Below, in pieces: positions 1 to 6,540 of a stretch of 12,351 bases of DNA (the stretch's first letter is position 1; each line of letters begins with the position of its first letter). The stretch is from JBOHBN01 sp050698355 (lineage in GTDB: Bacteria; Actinomycetota; Actinomycetes; Streptosporangiales; WHST01). Where the stretch lies: positions 1 to 12,351 of the forward strand of contig JBOHBN010000385.1 in the NCBI GenBank assembly GCA_050698355.1, written 5' to 3'. The notes beneath the pieces were generated by a model that did no database searches, was not told the origin of the DNA, and saw only the letters and a program-made list of their open reading frames with translations. A program made the position numbers and the translations under genes.

Positions 1-1
1 G

Positions 2-358
2 TCACTGGGCGTCCTCCTCGGTCCGGTCGCCACCCACGTACCTGACGACGTGGACCGCGTCGATGACGACGAGCCCTTCCTCCACTATCTCCTCCAGCTG
101 CGGCAGGAACCCCCGGATCCGCTCTTCGGTGTCGACGATGACGACCGCGACAGGCAGGTCCTCGCTCAGGCTGAGTATGCGGCTGGTGTGGATGTGCGAC
201 GCCTTGCCGTAGCCTTCGATGCCTCGGAAGACGCTCGCGCCGGCGAGACCCTCGCGGTGGGCCCGGTGCACGATCTCCGTGTACAGGGGATGGTGATGGT
301 ACTGGTCGTCTTCGCTGATGAGCACTGTTAGCCGCTGGGCATCGCCGTGCAATCTCAT
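2..358 (-). CDS. DUF190 domain protein (CrcB-associated)
   Basis: 118-residue small soluble protein. The sequence fits the DUF190 family: an early LTVLISEDDQ strand, HPLYTEIVHRAHREGLAGASVFRGIEGYG in the middle (residues 24-51), and a PVAVVIVDTEERI strand followed by an amphipathic EEIVEEGLVVID helix/strand near the C-terminus. This ferredoxin-like, PII-like fold is known as a frequent neighbour of fluoride channels; its exact biochemical role is not established. I chose ATG at 358 because GGAGG lies 6 nt upstream (369-365), and because the ATG overlaps the crcB stop codon as ATGA (358-355). That overlap implies translational coupling to crcB. A longer open frame continues upstream but is only the shadow of crcB. 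The gene is complete: its TGA is at 4-2. Confidence 0.9.
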   Translation of the reverse strand: MRLHGDAQRLTVLISEDDQYHHHPLYTEIVHRAHREGLAGASVFRGIEGYGKASHIHTSRILSLSEDLPVAVVIVDTEERIRGFLPQLEEIVEEGLVVIDAVHVVRYVGGDRTEEDAQ

Positions 359-867
359 CGTTGTCCTCCGTGGGTCGCGGCGTCGACGGACCGCTCCGCG
401 CGGTGGTGGCGCCGGCTGCGTCGTATCGGTCGGCGAGACACCAGGCGAGCGAGGATCGCACCGAACCATACCGCCATCAAGCCGGCGAGCATCGTGTCGA
501 CGAGGTAGCTGTTGGCCAGCACCAGGTCCCCGTGCTCGGCCAGCCCGAGCGTCCCGGCCGTGACGGTCGAGAAGGTCGTGTACCCGCCGAGAACCCCCAC
601 CCCGAGGAACGGCCGCACGTGCTTGTGGGGGCGCCATACCTCGGTCGCAAAGGTCATGAACGCCCCGAGCAGTAGGCAGCCGCTGGTGTTCACCGCGAAG
701 GTCGCCCAATCGAAGGCGCCTGGATGAGTGGGTACGAGGAGACCGACCAGATACCGCGCGGAGCTCCCCACGGCGCCACCGAGGGCGATCACGGCGAGCA
801 TGCCAGTGTGGCCGAGAGCCCTTCTCCGCGCGCTGCGGCGGGGCCCGGCGCGGAAGACATCGGTCAC
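355..867 (-). CDS. crcB: CrcB/FluC fluoride channel
   Basis: 170-residue small membrane protein of the CrcB/FluC family, which exports fluoride as a dual-topology dimer in the cell membrane. Visible signatures are GGAVGSSARY at residues 30-39, the NxxG turn with N60 in FAVNTSG, and the GGYTTFST loop at 94-101, which carries the channel Phe/Thr region. Four hydrophobic segments fit about 24-45, 55-75, 86-107 and 118-142. There is a basic 22-residue N-terminal extension and a basic, His/Arg-rich C-terminal tail after about 143, so it is longer than a typical member of about 125-130 residues. I chose GTG at 867 because GGGTGG lies just upstream; ATG at 801 (residue 23) is the alternative and would remove the extension, but it has no clear ribosome binding site. 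It lies 52 bp after the CxxC/CxxH gene and is coupled to the DUF190 gene. Confidence 0.92.
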   Translation of the reverse strand: MTDVFRAGPRRSARRRALGHTGMLAVIALGGAVGSSARYLVGLLVPTHPGAFDWATFAVNTSGCLLLGAFMTFATEVWRPHKHVRPFLGVGVLGGYTTFSTVTAGTLGLAEHGDLVLANSYLVDTMLAGLMAVWFGAILARLVSRRPIRRSRRHHRAERSVDAATHGGQR

Positions 868-873
868 AGCCGG

Positions 874-909
874 ACCACCCTAGTCGCTGGCGAAGAGGAC
901 TCGGGTGGT
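874..909 (-). promoter_or_regulatory. Hairpin that covers the crcB ribosome binding site
   Basis: On the minus-strand transcript the 5' arm ACCACCC plus AGTC pairs with GACT plus GGGTGGT (plus-strand 903-909/874-880 and 898-901/882-885), with one mismatch between the two stem blocks and a 12-nt loop. The 3' arm GGGTGGT is the only Shine-Dalgarno-like sequence in front of the GTG at 867. The hairpin lies wholly between the upstream gene's stop (920) and crcB. It could limit crcB translation or act as a transcription terminator/attenuator. It does not match the fluoride riboswitch as I know it. Confidence 0.5.
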
Positions 910-919
910 GGGAAGGCGA

Positions 920-2281
920 TCACCAGGCGCCACGTGGCGGCTCGTCGGGCTGCGCCGCACGAGGGCCGAGAACCTCGCCATCGAGCAGGTCTGCCGCGTG
1001 GTGCCATGCGCCCATCTCGGCGCCGTGCACCTGCCAGCGGCTGTCCCATCCGGCGTGTTGGATGGCGGTGTCGAGGTCGTACGAGAGCAGCCGCAGCCGC
1101 GTTGTAGCCAGCGCGTGCCACGCCGCGTCCAGCTCACCGCGCCCGGAGAGCCGTAAAGCGTGGCGAAGGCAGAGCCCGTGTGCTTCTGCCAGGTCCCCGG
1201 ACCGCGCCGGGTCGGCCGCCGTGATCCGCGCCAGCCGCAACGCAGACCCCTCGGCCTGGTCGGCGAAGTGGCAGGTGCGACACGGTGCGCCGCGAAACGC
1301 CGGTACGAGGGCATCGCGCACGGCGCGGTCCGAAACCAGGTGCGCGACACGTCCGGCGAACGTGCCCGGCAGCCGCCCCAGCCGATCCGCGGCACGGCTC
1401 AGGTCGTCGGCCGTACGGTCGGCGTTGTACGCGGCGAACCTCGCGGCGACGTCCTCCCCGCCGACCGTTGCGAGATCGGTCAGGTGGGTCGGGCACAGCA
1501 CGGCGTCCTGCCGCAGCTCCGCGGGCTTGGTGATGCCGGCGAGCCAGCCGAGATACCGCCACGTCGACCGGACCCTGGCCGTGCACAACGGACACGCCGG
1601 TGTCTCCAGCATCATGTCCACGTAAGCGGCGGTCGAGAGTTTGGCCGCGCGCTCCTCCGCGGCAAGCACCGCGTCGTGGTTTTCAGACCACGATTGGTCG
1701 CGGCGGTCGCTGTCGGCATCGACGCCGACGAGAGCCTCCGTGGTAGCCGCCGACAGCCGGGCACCGAGCACGTCGATCACCAGGGCGGCGACCCGCGCGG
1801 AGGCGCCGGCGAGCAGCTGCCGTGTATGCGCGACGCACGCGCCGGGACCCGCGGTGTAAGCGTCACGGACGTGTTCGGACTCGTCCAGCCCCGTTCTGAC
1901 CAGGTGGAGCATGCCGGAGGCGCGGCGGCCGGACGCCACGCACGGCGGGCACCTTCCGCCGGGGGGCGCGCCACCCGACCTCAGCAGGCGGGCCCCGGTG
2001 CGGCTGATGTCGGCGAACAGCGCGGTCGCGAGCCAGCTCGCGGCTATCCCCTCGTCGAGCAGCCGCCTCGTGTGCGCCGGGCACATGCCAAGAGAGTCTC
2101 GCAGCGTCAGTTTCATCGTCGGGTCGGCATGCGTCTCCGCCGCGTAGGCGGCGAACCATGACCGCACGGAGGCTCCTGCCTCGACGCAGAACGGGCAGGG
2201 CGTCGCTGCCAGCTGGCGCGTCAGCGAGGTGATCGTCGACTCGCTCAGCGGGCGGCGCCGGAAGGGCAGGATGCTCGACAG
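920..2281 (-). CDS. Protein with four CxxC...CxxH putative zinc-binding modules
   Basis: 453-residue soluble protein without a recognisable enzyme motif. It holds four modules of CxxC, then 29-34 residues, then CxxH: C29/C32/C67/H70, C111/C114/C149/H152, C230/C233/C263/H266 and C334/C337/C371/H374. Each CxxC opens a helical stretch and each CxxH is followed by an Ala/Leu/Arg helix, such as CPAHTRRLL and CLRHALRL. The pattern resembles DUF6062-like proteins repeated in tandem and suggests structural zinc sites; metal binding is inferred. No ATG, GTG or TTG in frame lies sensibly close to the first module. The best start is CTG at 2281, with GAAGGGG at 2293-2287 and a 5-nt spacer; in-frame ATGs further up lie antisense inside the GTPase gene. 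The gene is divergent from that GTPase and stands upstream of crcB on the same strand, so it may be co-transcribed with crcB. Confidence 0.72.
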   Translation of the reverse strand: MSSILPFRRRPLSESTITSLTRQLAATPCPFCVEAGASVRSWFAAYAAETHADPTMKLTLRDSLGMCPAHTRRLLDEGIAASWLATALFADISRTGARLLRSGGAPPGGRCPPCVASGRRASGMLHLVRTGLDESEHVRDAYTAGPGACVAHTRQLLAGASARVAALVIDVLGARLSAATTEALVGVDADSDRRDQSWSENHDAVLAAEERAAKLSTAAYVDMMLETPACPLCTARVRSTWRYLGWLAGITKPAELRQDAVLCPTHLTDLATVGGEDVAARFAAYNADRTADDLSRAADRLGRLPGTFAGRVAHLVSDRAVRDALVPAFRGAPCRTCHFADQAEGSALRLARITAADPARSGDLAEAHGLCLRHALRLSGRGELDAAWHALATTRLRLLSYDLDTAIQHAGWDSRWQVHGAEMGAWHHAADLLDGEVLGPRAAQPDEPPRGAW

Positions 2282-2327
2282 GGCTACCCCTTCAGGTGTG
2301 TGCGTGCGGCAAGGATTCCCCGTCCAC

Positions 2328-2337
2328 AGGATAGGCT
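2328..2337. promoter_or_regulatory. Back-to-back -10-like hexamers between divergent genes
   Basis: TATCCT on the minus strand (2333-2328) and TAGGCT on the plus strand (2332-2337) both fit the actinobacterial TANNNT -10 pattern and share the central TA. The minus hexamer is about 47 bp from the proposed CTG start of the CxxC/CxxH gene. The plus hexamer is about 70 bp from the GTPase GTG start at 2409. I see no convincing -35 on either side, so this is a candidate shared bidirectional promoter only. Confidence 0.3.
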
Positions 2338-2408
2338 CGGGCGTACGGCGGAGGGGCCCGCCGAAATCGCCGATGCCAACGGTCCCTGCCTGGAAGGTGG
2401 GGAGTGCC

Positions 2409-4091
2409 GTGCCAGACCTCTCGGCGCTGGCCGAAGCCCTGACCCGATTGGCGCGGCTCGCTTCTGCTGATGACCGGCCCCGCATCGACGGCCTGCGTGA
2501 GCGGTTGAGCCAGCGGCGGCTGCGGGTGCTCGTCGCCGGGGAGGCGAAGCGGGGCAAGAGCACGTTGGTGAACGCGCTGCTCCGCCGTCACGTGCTGCCG
2601 ACCGGTGTGGTTCCGCTCACCGCCTTGCCGACCACCGTGGTCGCCGGTACCGATGACGGCGTCGGCGTGACCTTTGCCGACGGGCACGACGAGTCCTGGC
2701 CGCTCGCATCGCTGGCCGACGCGGTGACCGAGCACGGCAACCCGGCGAACCGGCGGCGGATCGCCGAGGTCGTCGTCCGCCTGGAGTCGCCGTTGCTCGA
2801 CGAGGGCGTGGAGATCGTCGACACCCCCGGCACCGGCTCGGTGTATGCGCGAGGCAGCGCCGAGGCCGAGCACGTCCTGCCCACCCTGGACGCGGCGGTC
2901 GTCGTGTTGACCGCCGATCCCCCGGTCTCGGCCGCCGAACTGGCGCTCCTGCGGCAGGTGCACGAGCACGCCGTCGCGCTGTTCGTGGTGTTGAACAAGG
3001 TCGAGCGGCTCGATGACGAGGAGCGGCAGCAGGCACGCGCCTTCACCGAGTCGGTGCTGTACGAGGCGCTTGGCGAGCATTCGACGCTGTACGAAATGTC
3101 CGCACGCGAGGGTGCGGCCGACGCCGGCTTCGAGGAGTTCGCGGCTGCGTTCGTGCGGTATCTACGAGAGCACGGCTCCGACGACCTGCTGCGAGCCGTT
3201 GCCGGGCATGCCGGAGTTGTGGTGGACCAGCTGGTGGACGAGATCGACCTGACGCTCAGTGTGGCGAAGCGCGGCGCGGACCGGAACAGCGGGCAGGTCG
3301 CCGCGTTCGAGCGGGGACTCGCCGACGTCGACCGGTCCCGGCAAGCCGCCACCGACCTGGTGAGGGGACAGGCGCGCCGTTCCCGCCAGGCGCTCGACGA
3401 TTCGGCCGAGTCCACCGCTGCACGGTTGTGTGCCCGTGCCCGAAACCGGCTGGAGGTCTACGCCACCGAGCACGCGCAGGCGGGTGCGGCCCAGCTCGCC
3501 GGAGAAGGGCGGGACCTACTCGTCTCCTGGACTGCAGACTCGGTGGACGGTTGGCGAGACGATCGCGCCCAGGGATTGCAGACCGACCTGCGTGACGGCG
3601 CCGAGCGGGCGCGTGCGGAGTTCGCCTCCGCGCTCGCCGGGTTGCGGGACACCGCGGCGGAGCTGCTCGGCGTGTCGCTGACCCTGCCCGTTGCCGATGC
3701 TCGACTGGTCGAGCCGCACCGGTTCTTCTACATCACCGCGGAGAACGTCGATACCGCCGAGCTGCTGGCGGGGCTCGTCCGCCGCCACCTTCCCGGTGAG
3801 CTGGGCCGGCGCAGGGTGGCCGGCAGGTTGCAAGCCGAAGCGGCCACGTTCGTTCCCCAGCAAGTCGGACGAGCGCGCGGCGACCTGCAGGCGCGGCTGG
3901 ACGAGTCGACCCGGCAGCTCGTCCGCGCGGTAGACGAGAACTACCGGCAGGCGACGGCGCACCTGCGGTCTGCGCTGCAAGCCGCCGCCACGTTGAGCGC
4001 CGCGACCGAAGACGAGTCCGTACGTACCCGACGCGAGCTGGCAGAGCGCCGCGACGCCCTGCTCGCGATCCGAGCGGACCTGACCGAGTGA
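2409..4091 (+). CDS. Dynamin-like GTPase
   Basis: 560-residue large GTPase of the bacterial dynamin-like type (compare IniA/IniC and DynA/DynB of actinobacteria), which use GTP-driven assembly to remodel membranes. G1 P-loop is GEAKRGKST at residues 44-52, a switch-I threonine lies in the TALPTT stretch around 71-76, and G3 is DTPG at 138-141. G4 reads NKVE at 196-199, with Glu where NKxD normally has Asp. After residue 270 the protein is long, charged and helical, as expected for a dynamin stalk. A more hydrophobic patch starting FFYITAENVDTAELLAG at 439 is a candidate membrane-contact region, and the C-terminus is coiled-coil-like (RRELAERRDALLAIRADL). No clear transmembrane helix is seen. 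GTG at 2409 was chosen because GGTGGGGAG stands just upstream; GTG 2397 and ATG 2373 are in-frame alternatives. It is convergent with the stress protein gene. Confidence 0.85.
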   Translation: MPDLSALAEALTRLARLASADDRPRIDGLRERLSQRRLRVLVAGEAKRGKSTLVNALLRRHVLPTGVVPLTALPTTVVAGTDDGVGVTFADGHDESWPLASLADAVTEHGNPANRRRIAEVVVRLESPLLDEGVEIVDTPGTGSVYARGSAEAEHVLPTLDAAVVVLTADPPVSAAELALLRQVHEHAVALFVVLNKVERLDDEERQQARAFTESVLYEALGEHSTLYEMSAREGAADAGFEEFAAAFVRYLREHGSDDLLRAVAGHAGVVVDQLVDEIDLTLSVAKRGADRNSGQVAAFERGLADVDRSRQAATDLVRGQARRSRQALDDSAESTAARLCARARNRLEVYATEHAQAGAAQLAGEGRDLLVSWTADSVDGWRDDRAQGLQTDLRDGAERARAEFASALAGLRDTAAELLGVSLTLPVADARLVEPHRFFYITAENVDTAELLAGLVRRHLPGELGRRRVAGRLQAEAATFVPQQVGRARGDLQARLDESTRQLVRAVDENYRQATAHLRSALQAAATLSAATEDESVRTRRELAERRDALLAIRADLTE

Positions 4092-4121
4092 GGGGCGGTG
4101 TGGCGGTGTGACCCTCCGTTC

Positions 4122-4565
4122 CTATCCCCCGGGTTGGCCGACGACCAGCACCGGCATGGGCCCGGACTGCACGACCGCGGTCGAGACGTGCCCGAGCTTG
4201 GGGTGCAGGATGCCGCCCTCACCGTGACGGCCGACGACGACGAGGTCGAAACCGTGCCGGCCGGCGTACTCGCGCAGCGCGGCGGCCTGGTCCTGGGACT
4301 CCAACACATCCAAGCGCAGCTCGGTCTCCAGCCGGCCGAGACCCGCGCGCTGCTCGTCGAAGCGGTCCTCCACCCGGTGCCGCGCGGCAGCCAGCGCGCT
4401 CTCGCGCTCCCCGTCGGTCTCGACGTGCGGCGTCGCGGGCAGGACGGCCAGGGCCACCACCCGGCCGCTGGGACCGGCCAGCCGTAGCGCGGCGTCCAGT
4501 GCGGCTTCCGCGCCCGGCGAGGCGTCCCAGCCGACGAGTACCCGGTGGAACGCGGCCGCGTGCAT
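4122..4565 (-). CDS. Universal stress protein (UspA family)
   Basis: 147-residue single-domain Usp. The first strand VLVGWDASPGAEAALDAAL (9-27) carries the family's V-G-x-D-x-S start. The C-terminal ATP-binding motif is G112-xx-G115-9x-G125, followed by His126 where the canonical motif has Ser/Thr, then VSTAVVQSGPMPVLVV. Such proteins bind ATP and respond to stress, energy state or redox state; the replacement at 126 leaves ATP binding uncertain. ATG at 4565 has a strong AAGGAGG with a 5-nt spacer. The ribosome binding site overlaps the stop codon of the upstream membrane gene (TGA at 4579-4577), so the two are an operon with an 11-bp gap. Because that upstream gene has lost its 5' part, the expression of this gene may now depend on another promoter. 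Confidence 0.9.
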   Translation of the reverse strand: MHAAAFHRVLVGWDASPGAEAALDAALRLAGPSGRVVALAVLPATPHVETDGERESALAAARHRVEDRFDEQRAGLGRLETELRLDVLESQDQAAALREYAGRHGFDLVVVGRHGEGGILHPKLGHVSTAVVQSGPMPVLVVGQPGG

Positions 4566-4576
4566 CCCTGCCTCCT

Positions 4577-5821
4577 TCAAGAGACCACCACCACGATGGC
4601 GATCACCGCAACGAGTGCGATGAGCATGTACGCAAGGTAAGCATCGATCCGGCCGGATTGGAACCGCTTCGCCGCAGCCACGATTGAACGGAGGGGTCGG
4701 CCGAGGGGGCGGTAGAGGTACTCCTCGACCACCTCGACCACGTCGCTGGAGTAGCCAAGAGACGTCCCGGCGTGGGGGGCGCCGTCGTGCTCGCCACCGC
4801 CCGCCACCGCGTGGGGTCGCACCTGCGTACGCGTGCGCAGCAGGTTGGCGAGCACCCGGCGGGTCGGGTTGGCGTACCCGAACGGGGTGTACTGGTCGAC
4901 GCCCTCGACCCCGCCGGTGGCGGAGAGCCACGGATGAGTACGCCGGACCCGCCACAGTCCGCCGCGCGACGCCGCCGTCGCGACCAGCAGCAGCGCCGCG
5001 AAGATCGCCGGCATCACCACCCATAGCCACGAGGGCGAAAGGATGGAGAAGTCCGGGTAGACCGGCTGCACGACCCACGGCGACTTCAGCGCGCCCAGCG
5101 TCACCGATGCGGGCACGATGTCGGAGACGCCCGCGGCGAGCACCCGGATCTCCAGCGGGGTCACCGCGGCGATACCGAGGCAGCCGAGGCCGAGCAGGAT
5201 GACAGCGAACCGTCCGGGTATGCCCAGGCCGAACAGCCGGCTTGTCGGCACCGGCACGTGCCTGATCGGGCCGAGCACGGTGAGTCCCACGATGCGTACG
5301 AAAGCGACGCTGGCGAAGCCCGCCGTCAGCGCGACGAGCGCGCCGGCGAACGCCATGCCGAGCGCCATCGCGAGGTTGCCGACCCGGAACTGTTGCATCA
5401 GCGCCTCGAGCAGGAACCACTCCGAGGCGAACCCGATGGTCGGCGGGAGGCCGGCGAGCGTCACCGCGCCGACGCCGAGACCCGTACCCGCCCACGGCAG
5501 CCTGCGTCCGATACCGCGCAGCGCGTCCAGCTCGGTGGTCTCGGTGGTCAGTTCGATTGCGCCCGTGGTGACGAACAGCAGCGATTTGGCGAACGCGTGC
5601 GCGACCGCCTGCAGCAGTCCGGCGAGCAGGCCGACGGCGACGAGACGTTCGTCGCCGGTGGTTGCACCGACGAGCGCGATGGCAAAGCCCACGCAGATCA
5701 GCCCGGCGTTCTCCACGCTGGAGTACGCGACGACGCGTTCCAGCCGGGTCTGGACCGCACAGTGTGCGATGCCGAGCAACGCCGTCAGAGGCGCGCAGAC
5801 GAGCAGGAGGACCGCGCGGAC
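4577..5821 (-). pseudogene. 5'-truncated proton-translocating membrane subunit (HyfB/NuoL-like)
   Basis: About 414 codons of the C-terminal part of a complex-I-related, antiporter-like membrane subunit of the HyfB/HycC/NuoL type. Visible family signatures are LERVVAYSSVENAGLI (family form LKRLLAYSSxEHxG), HAFAKSLLFVTTGAI with its conserved Lys, and AGLPPTIGFASEWFLLEALMQ. Many hydrophobic segments follow, then a polar region, and a last helix MLIALVAVIAIVVVV at the C-terminus. Full members are usually about 600-690 residues, so roughly 200-270 N-terminal residues, the first transmembrane helices and the start codon are missing. The reading frame with family-like sequence (LLLVCAPLTALLGIA) continues to about 5821, where it runs into plus-strand DUF58 coding sequence. 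A TTG at 5779 is open but has no ribosome binding site and would start inside a membrane helix. It is followed by the usp gene. Confidence 0.75.
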
Positions 5822-6039
5822 ACCCGTTGGTCGTGGCGGACGTGCTGGCCGAGGAGCCGGACCCGAGCGAGGTAGCCGACCCCGACCTCGCCGTGCGGCT
5901 GTGGCGTCTCGACCGCCGCGTGATGGTGGATTCCCTCACCGAGGCCGGAGCCGTCGTCGTGGATGCGTCCGGCCCCGAACCGCTCGACGTCGCTCTCGCG
6001 CCGCTGCGCCGGGTGTCGCTGCCGGGAGGTGCACGGTGA
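5821..6039 (+). pseudogene. C-terminal remnant of a DUF58-type protein
   Basis: 72 codons ending in TGA at 6037-6039. The sequence HPLVVADVLAEEPDPSEV, then DPDLAVRLWRLDRR and LDVALAPLRR, looks like the C-terminal end of actinobacterial DUF58 proteins, which partner MoxR AAA+ ATPases and normally have about 400-450 residues. Everything before the HPLVV strand is missing: upstream of about 5821 the same frame reads through the antisense of the HyfB-like gene and no longer looks like DUF58. No start codon with a ribosome binding site is seen. Its stop overlaps the GTG start of the next gene (GTGA at 6036-6039), which shows the original operon order was kept on this side. Confidence 0.65.
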
Positions 6040-6536
6040 GCCGTCCTGTCGCGCTCCGGGTCGCCGCAGCGGTTGGCTGCCTCGCGGCATGGGCGGTCGC
6101 AGCCTGGGGCGGGCCGAGCGTCCTCGCCTTGTTGCTGCTCGGCACCTGCGGCGCGCTCGCGGGGTTCGTTGTGTGGCGGGCGGCCGCCGGGATGACCGTC
6201 GCCGGTGTCGTGGTCGTCGGGTCCCTGGCGCTGGCAGCCGCGTACGCCGATGGGATGGGGTTGGTGCTGCGGTCGGTGCTGGCCGGAGTGCTGCTCGTCC
6301 TCTCGTTGCTGGTCGCCGGTGTCGCCGAGTCGTTGCCGGACGGCTGCGTATCGGCGTGGTCGGTGCTGGGCGCGACGCTGGCGAGCCGCCGCAGCCTGCT
6401 GGTGCTGGCCGCGGCGAGCGCCGCAGGCGCCGGAGCACTCGCAGCGGCCGGCCCGGTACGTGGCCTCGCGCCGATCCTGCTCGGAATGGCCGCCGCCGTT
6501 GCCGCGGTCTGGCTCGGCGTCCGCCGGGTGCGGTGA
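6036..6536 (+). CDS. Small integral membrane protein, downstream partner of a DUF58 gene
   Basis: 166 residues, almost entirely hydrophobic, with five or six predicted membrane helices at about 7-24, 27-47, 53-71, 78-98, 119-139 and 142-161, and a basic C-terminal end (GVRRVR). I do not recognise a named family. Its position directly after a DUF58 fragment suggests a subunit or helper of a MoxR/DUF58 operon. GTG at 6036 was chosen because GGGAGG stands 6 nt upstream and because the GTG overlaps the stop codon of the remnant as GTGA. The gene itself looks intact, but the upstream truncation probably removed its promoter. It converges with the FAD monooxygenase gene, with only 4 bp between the stop codons. 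Confidence 0.75.
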   Translation: MSRPVALRVAAAVGCLAAWAVAAWGGPSVLALLLLGTCGALAGFVVWRAAAGMTVAGVVVVGSLALAAAYADGMGLVLRSVLAGVLLVLSLLVAGVAESLPDGCVSAWSVLGATLASRRSLLVLAAASAAGAGALAAAGPVRGLAPILLGMAAAVAAVWLGVRRVR

Positions 6537-6540
6537 TCTG

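Noticed and set aside
874..909. Fluoride riboswitch in front of crcB
   Set aside because: The leader is only 52 nt and lacks the pseudoknotted core known for that class; only a simple stem-loop is present.
1673..1692. Inverted repeat TCGTGGT/ACCACGA with a 6-nt loop
   Set aside because: It lies inside the coding sequence of the CxxC/CxxH protein and is short, so it is probably incidental.
2282..2563. N-terminal extension of the CxxC/CxxH protein to ATG 2563
   Set aside because: The added residues are antisense to the GTPase P-loop region, low in complexity (Ser/Arg), and would require translation across the divergent promoter region.
5118..6035. Plus-strand upstream part of the frame that ends at 6536
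   Set aside because: It is the antisense of the HyfB-like gene with no family-like sequence; the membrane protein starts at GTG 6036 with a good ribosome binding site.
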